A stretch of 43,010 nucleotides of DNA from Holophagae bacterium (GTDB lineage Bacteria > Acidobacteriota > Holophagae > Acanthopleuribacterales > Acanthopleuribacteraceae). Below, one piece after another: positions 16,701-24,847 of the stretch. The notes under the pieces are model-generated. The model was not told where the DNA came from. It did not search any database and saw only the letters and a program-made list of their open reading frames with translations. The first letter of the stretch is position 1. Every line of letters starts with the position of its first letter. The DNA lies in assembly GCA_029263455.1 (NCBI GenBank), contig JAJCXM010000029.1:1-43010 (forward strand). Reading direction: 5' to 3'. Position numbers and translations under genes: made by a program.

Positions 16701-18673
16701 ATCTCCTTTACCAAGGTCACGTTCACCCCATCAGTCTTGTAGAGCGCATAATCCGAGTTACCCGTAAACGATGTTCCCGAAAAGTAGGCATTGCCATTCA
16801 TGCTGGCAAAACCCTCCCATAAATCGGTTGACCCAATCGTTGAACTGCCAGCGGCTGTTCCGTCTGACGCCCAAATATCGCCGGTCGTTGAGTTATGCAT
16901 CAAAAGCAGATTATTAAATACGCTAATCGAGTCTATGTTGATAGGACCAGCGACCGTGCCCGTGCCAGCGGCCGTGCCATCACTCTTCCAAAGCGCATAA
17001 GATGAGAAAGTGACTTCATCGACGGCAACGTAATAGGCATGGTTATTCATGACTACCAGATTGCTAATCGAAGGACCCAAATTCATAACGTGGGTACGTG
17101 CCAAAGTTGTACCAGCCGCCGTGCCGTTACTGAACCACAGCTCATTGTGTAAGGCTCCGGTCGAATCAGCCACGACAAAAAAATTGTTGCCGGCAGGTGC
17201 CAATGCCGAAGGGTGTTTCAAGGCGGGGACATTTAATATGTTGGTGCCTGCAGAAGTTCCATCGGTCACGGCTAACTGTCTACCGCTCGACAGAAAATCG
17301 ACTAGAAAGAACAAGTTACTGCCGACATTGGCGAAGTAATTCGGGTTAGAACCAAGGGGCACGCTCGAGGTTGGCCCAGCGTAAGTGCCAGCGGCCGTGC
17401 CATCCGTTGACCATAAACTGCGATTATCGTGTTCAGCTGAGAAATACAGTCGATTATTGAGCACGACGCCACCACTTGCCCCATCAAGCACACCAGGATT
17501 TAAGTCGACTACGATTTGTGTGCCGGCCGTTGTGCCATCACTGGTCCAGTATTCCCGGCCTTCGCTACTGGTTACGGCCGAAAAAACTAGCTTGTTACCC
17601 AGTGAGAAAAAGGAGCTTGGGCTGGATCCCATTGCGCCCGGTTCGATGTCGCGTACCAAGCTGGTTCCTGCAGCTGTGCCGTTTGATTTGTATAACTCGA
17701 TGCTGGTGCTTGCGTCGCCGCCCGCAATATAGAGCGTTCCGCTATGTCCATAGGCTCTCGTAAACCCGTGACCCGCTCCGTTATCTATGTCTACTACTAG
17801 AGATGTCCCCGCAATCGTGCCATTGGTTTTCCATAGTTCGTATCCATGGGTTCCGTCATCACAACCGAAGTAGAGTTCATTCTGGAATTCCAAAAAACGA
17901 GCTGGCCCAGAATCTCCACTACCAGGTTTCAAATCCATGAACAACGATGTGGTGGTTAAGTTACTGCGCCACAACTCAATGCCGTTGCTGCCATCATCGG
18001 CCGCAAAATATAAATACCCGTCATACACGATCAAATGGGAAGGGTTTCCGGATGAACTACCGATGCGGATATCTTTCACCATGGTCGTGCCAGCCAAGCT
18101 CCCATCACTGACCCAAAGTTCTTCGCCATGCATGCCATCATCTGCGCGAAACAGCAGCTTGTTTTGATACTGGGCGAAATTCTTGGGACTTGACCAAGCG
18201 AACCCACTATTAATATCCCTGACCAATTGAGTATTGGCGGTTGTACCATCGGTTTTCCACAATTCTTTTCCCACACCATCGTAGTTGGCCGTAAAGAATA
18301 GGGTCGACCCCACCACCAGCATTTCACCGATACTGGTCAATTTGCTATCCGCATAAATCAGACTCGTGCCAGCCGGTGTGCCATCGCTAACCCACAGATT
18401 GTATTCACTATCGAATATCACCAGTTGGTTTCCTAATACACTTAGCTCGGCAACCGAGTCCTCCATGAACAAGTTCAGGCTTGTGCCATTGCTTTTGAAC
18501 AGACCCACTTTCCCAGCATGCAAACCCGTAAAGAACAACGAAGCGTTGAAACTGGTCAGCCGAAATACGTTTTGCGGAGCGGATGGCCCCACGCCGGTGT
18601 TGAGTTCCTTAATCAAGGTCGGGGTTTGGCCCCAAAGATAACTGGCTAAAAATAAAAACGAGATGACGCGCAT
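13787..18673 (-). CDS. giant secreted ELW-DGT repeat protein with Ig-like and leucine-rich domains
   Basis: 1628 residues from the ATG at 18673, chosen for its AAGGAG site and a good signal peptide (MRVISFLFLASYLWGQ). Residues ~20-880 hold about 16-17 units ending in variations of ELWxSDGTxAGT, each with an alternating strand pattern, likely forming propellers. Next come three or four PKD/Ig-like beta-sandwich units (residues ~880-1180, rich in VSGQGTP.. and SVSV strands), a DUF11-like domain (~1185-1290, SLSVGQTGNISLWVENTS) and then a leucine-rich region of about ten units (~1330-1590, LEYLDLSGNRL, LEILHLQHNRL). No membrane anchor or sorting motif is visible at the C-terminus. It is probably cell-surface or released; binding or adhesion is an inference. 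Confidence 0.85.
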   Translation of the reverse strand: MRVISFLFLASYLWGQTPTLIKELNTGVGPSAPQNVFRLTSFNASLFFTGLHAGKVGLFKSNGTSLNLFMEDSVAELSVLGNQLVIFDSEYNLWVSDGTPAGTSLIYADSKLTSIGEMLVVGSTLFFTANYDGVGKELWKTDGTTANTQLVRDINSGFAWSSPKNFAQYQNKLLFRADDGMHGEELWVSDGSLAGTTMVKDIRIGSSSGNPSHLIVYDGYLYFAADDGSNGIELWRSNLTTTSLFMDLKPGSGDSGPARFLEFQNELYFGCDDGTHGYELWKTNGTIAGTSLVVDIDNGAGHGFTRAYGHSGTLYIAGGDASTSIELYKSNGTAAGTSLVRDIEPGAMGSSPSSFFSLGNKLVFSAVTSSEGREYWTSDGTTAGTQIVVDLNPGVLDGASGGVVLNNRLYFSAEHDNRSLWSTDGTAAGTYAGPTSSVPLGSNPNYFANVGSNLFFLVDFLSSGRQLAVTDGTSAGTNILNVPALKHPSALAPAGNNFFVVADSTGALHNELWFSNGTAAGTTLARTHVMNLGPSISNLVVMNNHAYYVAVDEVTFSSYALWKSDGTAAGTGTVAGPINIDSISVFNNLLLMHNSTTGDIWASDGTAAGSSTIGSTDLWEGFASMNGNAYFSGTSFTGNSDYALYKTDGVNVTLVKEIWEGSTMLTPQFLNVIDNVLYMHVQKVNGDYELWRSDGTEMGTTKLTDLPFNAGTALKLKDHLFYSAQSGAAGRELWSTDVNSGVTQLVKDTYPGVVSGLRTGIRRIGDRIFFGGWSHDTGVELWTSDGTTSGTMRVADLNPGVGSGFYSGFAQLNQKLIYGAMTVRSNDELFALELRPNAAIWAPNYVCPSTSNYTACTVDGATGTTYAWTASNAVINAGQGTSSILFTAGVSGNVQLQLTVTRNGQSSMKTFDIPIVPALPQPGDITGPSVPCSGTQATYSIQPVANADTYTWQVPLGFSIVSGQGTPAIVVQVAASSGSVQVQAQNACFLSAVKSLAVNPASGVPAQTANPSGPAQMCANTSATYSVNAVSGAASYLWTVPAGSVIQSGQGSTSVSVLFASQSGNVSVTAMNGCGSSGTSATAVSVSAPPTNANAGPDQNLAAGQVANIQANTPAIGSGLWSIVSGPSTNPTQFGSPGWPSSTFTPAIASGTYTLRWTITNSPCSASTDDVVLTYAAPASVDLQLTSISSQTSLSVGQTGNISLWVENTSAQGATGIQIKVTSTSELNISSVTPAQGSYSAVSGIWSLASLAAFSSAQLDLAGYLTQDVAQTLNFEVVACSEADADSTPNNGAAANEDDTSSWTWSVDPYLFIPDTALKAVFTLDPSIDTYDDDEISPYEAQFVQGLDCSFLGVTDLSGLEMFPAIQWISANGNPIIGLPNMQGMASLNSFFLDDGELASLEDAGQFVFPSGLFFLSLAHNRLQDVPFELFLLQNLEYLDLSGNRLIPLWDAFDNLTNLRTLVLDDTHQQILPFTVGQIPVLESLSINHNHMTSLPPFLPAGLKFFSANDNKLTDLSPLSFCLDLEILHLQHNRLLDISSLNALVDLLNYSHHVLVLDRNNLDAGDCANIVDLQQRADASGAVFSYNPQGNFSSFNGELPQWRVVPNRLMKWVNDVTQETYLTTLSCP

Positions 18674-18868
18674 TTTTTTGACTCCTTCAGTGGCTCCTGA
18701 AGGTAAGGCGTCAAGCACCCTCATTAGGGGACAAACTATTTATGGCGTCAGCTCGGCATAAATTAGCACAATAATCATAACATTAACTGAAACGCTGGCT
18801 TTTGACCAACTCAACCACTAGGATTGTAGGGAGACCTCTCGAAGGTTAAACCACGTTAGGTTGCCGGA

Positions 18869-20869
18869 TTGAATGACAAGAGATTGGCGTATGTCTGCGA
18901 ACGTTCAATCGAGCGCCGACTCCTAAAAGTCGATGGCGAATTCTCTGCCACCCTGCCCAAGGTGCACGAATACTTGGGCGATTGGATTGCCGAACCATAC
19001 AAGTCGCATGCAGCGACGGTTATCAGCCGATCCATCGCACAAGGCATTCCTTATGCCTTGTGTTACGAGAGCCATGAGCGTAAGACTTGGTGGCTGGATC
19101 ATGGATGGCCGCAAGGCGACACCTTTAAGGGTGTTATTCAAGTGGCCGGCGAAAACGCAATCGATGATGAGCGTCTAAATCCTGAAGACATATTTGGTCA
19201 AGGCGTTCTTGACCTTGCCAAAACCAACTGGCTGTCCATGTCGAACCTTGGTGAATGTATTGCCCATATCACCGAGACTGCGGCGCAAATGGTCGCCGTT
19301 GAACGCGCAAGTGTTTGGTTCTACGACGAGACCCGATCCCACATTGAATGCAGCGATCTTTTCTTGGCTTCCCAGTCAATCCACCAGAAACCGGGCATTC
19401 TGAAGGCCAAGGATTTTCCAGAATATTTTGAGGCGATGAGACAAGCACGCATCATCGATGCGGTGGACGCGCACAAGGACGCCAGAACGGCCGAGTTCTC
19501 GGGCAGCTATCTCTTGCAGCACCATATTGGCGCCATGCTTGACGCACCTATCCGCTTTCGAGGCGAAACGTGCGGCGTTATTTGTCTGGAACACGTCGGA
19601 GACACTCGGGACTGGACAAGAAACGAAAAGGCATTCATATCAACCTTAACCGACGTCTTGGCGCTTGCCATGGAACAGTGGCAGCACCAGCATTCGTTGC
19701 AAGAGCACGCGCGTCTTGAACTCAAGATGCTGGAATCACAAAAATTAGAGAGCTTGGGTGTGCTTGCGGGAGGAATTGCTCACGATCTCAATAATATGTT
19801 GACCCCGATTCTTAGTCGCGCTTCATTGGCCGCTTTAAAGTTAGGCTCTAATCACCCTGCCATCGGCGATGTCGTAGCCATTGAGCAGGCCGCCATACGA
19901 GCTGGCGATATCATCAAGCAACTGCTCGCCTATGCGGGGCGCACACCTAATCAAAAGCGACCGGTTAATATTAATCGCGTCGTTCGAGAAATGACCGAGC
20001 TACTCAAACACACGATATCAAGTCACGCCGAAATCAAATACGAATTGAGCCGCCACAAACTTGTCGCGTTGGCCGATCCGGGCCAGATCCAGCAGGTTGT
20101 TTTGAATCTAATCACCAACGCCAGTGACGCCGTGGCCAGCAAAAGGGGCACGATTCTTTTGCGTACCAAATTGATTGATCAAGGTAGAAGCATCTCACTT
20201 GAGGTCATTGATAATGGCTGCGGCATGGACCAAAAAACACAGGCAAGTATTTTTGACCCCTTTTTCACCACCAAAGCAGACGGCCACGGGCTTGGCCTTG
20301 CCGCGGTAATGGGCATTGTTGAAGGCCACGGCGGTAGCTTGCATGTCACGAGCGAACCAAATGTCGGAACCGAGATTAGACTTGTTCTTCCGCTGGTTAC
20401 CGAATCAGAGCAAATTGAGGTGAAGGACAGTCATGGCGTGATTGTGGATTCAGAAAAAGGGACGATTCTTATTATCGACGACGATGCATTAATCCGAGAA
20501 TGTGCCCTTGTGTCTTTGGAATACTTTGGCTATCAAGCGTTGGAAGCCGAAAGCGGTAGTAAGGGCTTGCAATTATTCAATGAACATCTTGACGAAATCT
20601 TATGCGTCATTGTGGATCAGAGTATGCCAGATATGGACGGACCCGATGTCATCAAATCATTGCGACTGATTTCTCCAAATATCCCAATTCTCGGCATTAG
20701 CGGACATGCGCGATTCCCCTTGCCGAAAGAGATTGATTTGACTTATACGCGCTTCCTGCAAAAACCCTTCAAGCCCCAAGAAATCATTGAACGCGTTGAA
20801 ACGCTCGTTGCTCGGGCAAAGGTTGACCAAGCAGGCACAAACCAAAATAAACAGGAGCCGTTAGCCTAA
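18869..20869 (+). CDS. hybrid sensor histidine kinase with GAF and receiver domains
   Basis: 666 residues from a TTG at 18869; upstream in-frame TAG codons bar a longer form. Residues 1-100 look like a PAS fold, 120-265 form a GAF domain, then a coiled linker (EHARLELKMLESQKLESLG) leads into the HisKA box GGIAHDLNNML with the phospho-accepting His305. The ATPase part has the N box NLITNASDAV, DNGCGMD and GLGLAAVMGIV. The C-terminal receiver has the acidic pair IIDDD, phospho-acceptor Asp583 in VDQSMPDMDG and Lys in QKP. With no membrane segment it senses a cytosolic signal. It is transcribed divergently from the giant surface protein gene and may regulate it; no output partner is encoded here. 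Confidence 0.9.
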   Translation: MNDKRLAYVCERSIERRLLKVDGEFSATLPKVHEYLGDWIAEPYKSHAATVISRSIAQGIPYALCYESHERKTWWLDHGWPQGDTFKGVIQVAGENAIDDERLNPEDIFGQGVLDLAKTNWLSMSNLGECIAHITETAAQMVAVERASVWFYDETRSHIECSDLFLASQSIHQKPGILKAKDFPEYFEAMRQARIIDAVDAHKDARTAEFSGSYLLQHHIGAMLDAPIRFRGETCGVICLEHVGDTRDWTRNEKAFISTLTDVLALAMEQWQHQHSLQEHARLELKMLESQKLESLGVLAGGIAHDLNNMLTPILSRASLAALKLGSNHPAIGDVVAIEQAAIRAGDIIKQLLAYAGRTPNQKRPVNINRVVREMTELLKHTISSHAEIKYELSRHKLVALADPGQIQQVVLNLITNASDAVASKRGTILLRTKLIDQGRSISLEVIDNGCGMDQKTQASIFDPFFTTKADGHGLGLAAVMGIVEGHGGSLHVTSEPNVGTEIRLVLPLVTESEQIEVKDSHGVIVDSEKGTILIIDDDALIRECALVSLEYFGYQALEAESGSKGLQLFNEHLDEILCVIVDQSMPDMDGPDVIKSLRLISPNIPILGISGHARFPLPKEIDLTYTRFLQKPFKPQEIIERVETLVARAKVDQAGTNQNKQEPLA

Positions 20870-21040
20870 TCTCACCAAACAATCTGATTTTGGCGTTGCT
20901 TTCAGCTTTACTCGAGGCGGCTCGGCAAGCTTCTATAGGTGTGTTTGTGTGAATAGACGTTATCTCATTATATACACAAAGTCCCAGCACCCTTACACTC
21001 ATTATGATTGTGATGGTCTCTTGGGAAACGGGGGATCGTC

Positions 21041-21535
21041 TTGAAGTTCATATTGCCCTTTGTTCTTTTTGCACTCACTTATGGCCAGAACGATCGAGCC
21101 TACCTACCTCACTACACCTTTGTTGGCGGCCACTGGAAAACCGAGTTCACCATCGCCAACATGAACTCCGTACCTACGTTCCTAACCATCACGGCTTGGT
21201 CTGATCAGGGCACGGCGTTAGGTGAACTGCGATGGGAGCTGGATGGCTTCGAGTCACGAACCCAACTCGTTTCAGAAGCTTTCCCCAACTTACTGGAGCA
21301 GCGCGGTTGGTTACAGCTATCGGGTGACTTGGCCAACGTACGTGGAACGATGACCTTTGAGTTCAGACAAACGGGCGGTGCCACAAGTTTACCTTTAGTT
21401 CTTTCTACCAGCTCCGATCAAGTACTGGTGGGGCTGGACCACCGGCCAGGCCAAAACAGCGGATTCGCCATCGTGAACCCGACCGCTACAGATCTTCAGA
21501 TCGAGATGCAATTAGTGGGAACCGATGGCAGCTAA
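21041..21535 (+). CDS. N-terminal part of a secreted serine hydrolase gene, cut by an in-frame TAA
   Basis: 164 residues from a TTG with GGGGGA at good spacing. A signal peptide (MKFILPFVLFALTYGQ) is followed by an all-beta domain of the type HYTFVGGHWKTEFTIANMNS... that seems to start again at ATDLQIEMQLVGTDGS. The frame then meets a TAA at 21533, but the same frame stays open for another 412 codons, right through the serine hydrolase annotated next. There is no shift of frame and no new ribosome site. I read both as one gene of about 576 codons broken by one nonsense codon, or read through it. The domain itself would be a periplasmic accessory module. Confidence 0.7.
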   Translation: MKFILPFVLFALTYGQNDRAYLPHYTFVGGHWKTEFTIANMNSVPTFLTITAWSDQGTALGELRWELDGFESRTQLVSEAFPNLLEQRGWLQLSGDLANVRGTMTFEFRQTGGATSLPLVLSTSSDQVLVGLDHRPGQNSGFAIVNPTATDLQIEMQLVGTDGS

Positions 21536-21700
21536 ATAGGACGAAGCCTGAGCTTAGCGCCGCGCCAAAAGAGGGTCGGACTTATCGAGGATTTCTTCTC
21601 AACACCGCTTCCTGATTTATCGCGGCTCGAACTGTCTGGATCAGGTGAATTTGTCGCCTTCGGTCTCACCTTCAAGCATGGCAACCAACAAATCATCGCC

Positions 21701-22771
21701 GTGCCAGCCGCACATTTTGCACCTGGCTCAAGACCCTTTTGGCAAAAACAGCTCGACGCCATCACTACCGCTGGTCGAGGCGGCGTAGTGATTGGGTTAC
21801 GCGTGGGCAATGAGAAGTCGTTCGTGTTGGCCTCAGGTATGGCAGATGAAGGGGCAGTACTGCCGATGACGGTCAATCATGCTTCAGAAATTGGCAGTAT
21901 CACTAAGACCTTGGTTGCCTGTCTCACGCTAATGCTTCGTGAAGACGGCCAATTGGATCTTGATGAAAGGCTGCAAAACTGGTTTCCAAACTTGAGGCAT
22001 AGCTCAGAAATCAGCCTCAAGATGCTATTACAACACACCTCTGGTATTCCCGATTACGCCAACGAATCTTACAGTCGCGACATATTCGAACGGGGCAATC
22101 GACATGTCTGGAATCCAGAGGACCTATTAGGATATGCGCTGTCTGAGCCCCATTGGTTTGAACCCGGTTCAAATTCGCGATATTCCAATACCAACTATCT
22201 GCTTTTGGGCATGGTGATTGAGAAGGTGGGCAGTGCCTCACTGGCTAGTCAGATTCGGGCAAGGATTCTCAATCCATTGGGCATGTCGCATACCCACATG
22301 CGTGACGTCGAAAGCCCCAAAGGTCTGGTGGCTCGGGGTTACCTTTGGGACCCTCATCATTTTCTTCTCGATCAAGATTTTAGCGATGTAACTGATTCCG
22401 TGCATGGCTCGGCCCAATTTGGAGACGGTGGATTGGTCTCAAGCGCCAATGACCTGATGATCTTCAGCAATGCTCTGTTTGGGGGAAAGCTACTTTCCGA
22501 TGCATCCTTAATAGAAATGCTTACGCCCAGGGCGGTTGGCAGCCCAGATTATGGCTATGGTGTCGAATTGGGCAGTAAAGAAATCGGACATAGCGGGTCA
22601 TTTATTTGGGGAGGTGCCCTACTCTCCTACTATCCCGAATTCGATACCACGGTTGCAGCCTTAAGGAATGTTTTCGTGCTCGACGACGTCGACCCGACCG
22701 AATCCGAAATCTTAGCTTTGATAGACGACATACTTTCACAAGAGGTCTTCGAAACCGAAAAAGAGCGTTGA
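21701..22771 (+). CDS. serine beta-lactamase-like hydrolase domain (class C/ D-aminopeptidase type), 3' part of the broken gene
   Basis: The coordinates follow the GTG at 21701, but the homologous reading frame is open back to the TAA at 21533, so this start is probably not the natural one. Counting from 21701, the nucleophile motif is S66-I-T-K69 (SEIGSITKT), the second motif is Y161-S-N163 and the third is H297-S-G299 (in place of KTG). This is the catalytic set of penicillin-binding-protein-like serine hydrolases. Substrates range from peptidoglycan stems to esters; without the N-terminal signal it would not be exported. Full catalytic motifs argue that inactivation, if real, is recent. 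Confidence 0.85.
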   Translation: MPAAHFAPGSRPFWQKQLDAITTAGRGGVVIGLRVGNEKSFVLASGMADEGAVLPMTVNHASEIGSITKTLVACLTLMLREDGQLDLDERLQNWFPNLRHSSEISLKMLLQHTSGIPDYANESYSRDIFERGNRHVWNPEDLLGYALSEPHWFEPGSNSRYSNTNYLLLGMVIEKVGSASLASQIRARILNPLGMSHTHMRDVESPKGLVARGYLWDPHHFLLDQDFSDVTDSVHGSAQFGDGGLVSSANDLMIFSNALFGGKLLSDASLIEMLTPRAVGSPDYGYGVELGSKEIGHSGSFIWGGALLSYYPEFDTTVAALRNVFVLDDVDPTESEILALIDDILSQEVFETEKER

Positions 22772-22843
22772 TAACGAATGGGTTTCAGTTTGACGACAGA
22801 CTCATACTTGATATTAACCTTACGAGCTCACCAAGAAAGGTGC

Positions 22844-23533
22844 TTACGTGAGAGCTGGTATCCGTTGGTAGACAATAGCGTTGCCGCTTTTCCCGGTGGG
22901 CACCAATTGCTCCATGCGGCGCAAACAGTAGGCCATTTTTTGGGCTGTGCGTCGCGAGACGCCAAGCGCCTTGGCCAAATGGCCCGTCGTGAATCCATCT
23001 GGCAGATCATTTGGAATTAGGCTGGCCACATCCTCCGGTACCTCAAACAGTGCCTCGCTCACGACCTTCAACAATCTTCGTTCATGGCTGACCCAACCCT
23101 TTCGGCGCCAACTCTTGTTGCCATCGTATCTTCTAACTTCTTCTTCCTCGATCAGCACCACAAGCAACGTGAAATTGGGATGGCAGATCAACTCAGGGAA
23201 ACTCACCCATTCGTCAAATACATGAACCAGCTTGCCTTGTTTGGGCGATTTGCGACGCTGGGGCAGCGAATGACCATCCTTTGGCTCCTTCACAATCCAT
23301 TTCTGTTGTGCGATGGGGTAAATCAGGCGCACGGGATTATCAGCCAATAGGCAGCGTAGTTTTGATTTGATAGCAGAGAAATTACGTGTTTGGACCTCGA
23401 TCAGCTCAGTTCCACGAACCAGATCGATCACGTAGCCCTGCTTAGGCACTTCAGTAAGATCTCCTACCTGCTCGTAGCGTGCTTTCAAGGCCGCGTGCAA
23501 GGGCTTTTCGTTGAGGGTCCCAATGGCATTCAT
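22844..23533 (-). CDS. nuclease-like protein with C-terminal helix-turn-helix
   Basis: 229 residues from the ATG at 23533; a start at 23560 adds nine less typical residues. It begins IGTLNEKPLHAALKARYE and then has VIDLVRGTELIEVQTRNFSAIKSKL, which fits the D-x(n)-E-x-Q/K core of the PD-(D/E)XK nuclease fold. The last 60 residues (FTTGHLAKALGVSRRTAQKMAYCLRRM) form a clear helix-turn-helix. I know this two-part layout from conserved uncharacterised bacterial proteins but no function has been assigned to it in my knowledge. The D, E and Q residues are compatible with metal binding. Alone on its strand, with no methyltransferase or other defence partner nearby. Confidence 0.6.
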   Translation of the reverse strand: MNAIGTLNEKPLHAALKARYEQVGDLTEVPKQGYVIDLVRGTELIEVQTRNFSAIKSKLRCLLADNPVRLIYPIAQQKWIVKEPKDGHSLPQRRKSPKQGKLVHVFDEWVSFPELICHPNFTLLVVLIEEEEVRRYDGNKSWRRKGWVSHERRLLKVVSEALFEVPEDVASLIPNDLPDGFTTGHLAKALGVSRRTAQKMAYCLRRMEQLVPTGKSGNAIVYQRIPALT

Positions 23534-23711
23534 GCACGTCAGTCTAATGCATATAGGCATTCAACGACATTAGGATGGCGATCATGGTTCACGCTTAATC
23601 GTGAACATTGGGCTAAGAAACTTACTGTTTATTCATCCGGTAGAATGGTTCTAGCTATGACTTCCTCGTTTCGCTAAGTTAAAAGCAATCACCTATGTAC
23701 GGAGGCCCACT

Positions 23712-24095
23712 TTGGATTTAGCACGCATCATCCCCGTTCTCAGAAGTTTTGACGAGCTCAAAGCCAAGGAATTCTATGTCGAGTTCCTCGAGTTCAAAAT
23801 CGACTGGGAGCATCGATTCGAGGCCGATTTCCCTCTCTACATGCAGATATCCAAACAAGGGTGGGTCATACACATAAGTGAACATCATGGTGATGCTAGT
23901 CCGGGCTCAACCATCATGTTAGAAATGCCTAACGTCGAAGTTTTTCAAAAACACCTGCTCACCAAGAAATACAAAAACTCACGTCCTGGCTGCGAAAGAA
24001 CTGAATGGGACACCATCGAAATGACGATCGCCGACCCGTTTGGAAACCGCCTCACCTTCTTCGAAAACGTACCCCAACCTGAAAAGAAAAAATGA
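23712..24095 (+). CDS. glyoxalase/bleomycin-resistance-like protein
   Basis: 127 residues from a TTG at 23712 preceded by GGAGG six bases upstream. It has one vicinal-oxygen-chelate unit pair: IIPVLRSFDELKAKEFYVEFLEFKIDWEHRF (first half) and IEMTIADPFGNRLTFFE (end of second half), the familiar ending of the BLMT-like glyoxalase superfamily. His and Glu residues in HISEHHGD and LTFFE may be metal or ligand contacts. It would act as a dimer in the cytosol, binding a hydrophobic drug or performing an unknown dioxygenase/isomerase reaction. Drug sequestration is one possibility, not shown by sequence. Confidence 0.8.
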   Translation: MDLARIIPVLRSFDELKAKEFYVEFLEFKIDWEHRFEADFPLYMQISKQGWVIHISEHHGDASPGSTIMLEMPNVEVFQKHLLTKKYKNSRPGCERTEWDTIEMTIADPFGNRLTFFENVPQPEKKK

Positions 24096-24201
24096 GGTGC
24101 TGCCAACCAGTTGAGTTGAACAGCAATGCTTCAAACCTCTTGAAAGTCAGACGCACGTCAGGAGCGCCGTCTAAACGTCGGGCAAGCGGATGATTAGGCG
24201 G

Positions 24202-24777
24202 TTATTTGACTAGAATGCGTTCAGCCATAACTTTCATGCGATCGATGTACTGCTGATTTGACCAACCACATTCGAAAATGAGGTTCTCCCAATTCCCTAC
24301 CTGCAATAACGTCCACAATGTATCGGTGGCGCTTTGCGCGGTCCAACCCTCGGACAAGTCGCCATCGGCAATCAATGCCTCGACGGCAGCACGACAACCG
24401 TCACGCATAGCTGCCATGCGGTCGTGCCAAGCAGCCGCGGCCGCCTTGTCCTTCGCGAGCAAAAGTGCTTTGGCAACATCGTATATATCAGGAATGTAAT
24501 CGCCCCAGAACTCGATATAGCGAGCTAGGCGCTCGCTGCCAGAACGCGCCGCCCGCGACTGAGTAAGTCGCGCATTGAGATCGAGTTTCTCATCCACGAA
24601 TCGGGTGGCGGCCACCAGTAAATCGGTGCGAGACGTGAAGTGAAGGTAAACCGCTTGCCGGGAGATGCCAGTCTCTTTCGCAATGTCACCCATACGCACA
24701 AGGCCCCCATGCTGGTCGAGCAAACGAACCGTCGCTTCAAGAATCCGAGACCGTGTATCAACATTCTCACTTGACAT
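24202..24777 (-). CDS. TetR-family repressor
   Basis: 191 residues. The N-terminal 50 residues are the TetR helix-turn-helix domain (RSRILEATVRLLDQHGG... GDIAKETGISRQAVYLHFTSRTDLL). The C-terminal ligand-binding domain is all helical. It is divergent from the NmrA/DUF1772 pair, and the 70-base gap holds two abutting 15-base palindromes (TTGACACNGTGTCAA), the likely operator for both its own gene and the pair. The likely inducer is a small molecule handled by the reductase. Start ATG at 24777 is the only sensible one. Confidence 0.9.
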   Translation of the reverse strand: MSSENVDTRSRILEATVRLLDQHGGLVRMGDIAKETGISRQAVYLHFTSRTDLLVAATRFVDEKLDLNARLTQSRAARSGSERLARYIEFWGDYIPDIYDVAKALLLAKDKAAAAAWHDRMAAMRDGCRAAVEALIADGDLSEGWTAQSATDTLWTLLQVGNWENLIFECGWSNQQYIDRMKVMAERILVK

Positions 24778-24798
24778 AGTGTAAAGTGTGCCCTACAT

Positions 24799-24828
24799 TT
24801 GACACTGTGTCAATTGACACTGTGTCAA
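24799..24828. promoter_or_regulatory. tandem palindromic operator of the TetR gene pair
   Basis: Two exact copies of the palindrome TTGACACTGTGTCAA, at 24799-24813 and 24814-24828, with no base between them. They lie 22 bases upstream of the TetR start and 19 bases upstream of the NmrA-like start, where bound repressor would block both promoters. Each copy also contains a TTGACA hexamer that could serve as a -35 element. Confidence 0.85.
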
Positions 24829-24847
24829 GTTAACCAAGGAGAGCAAC

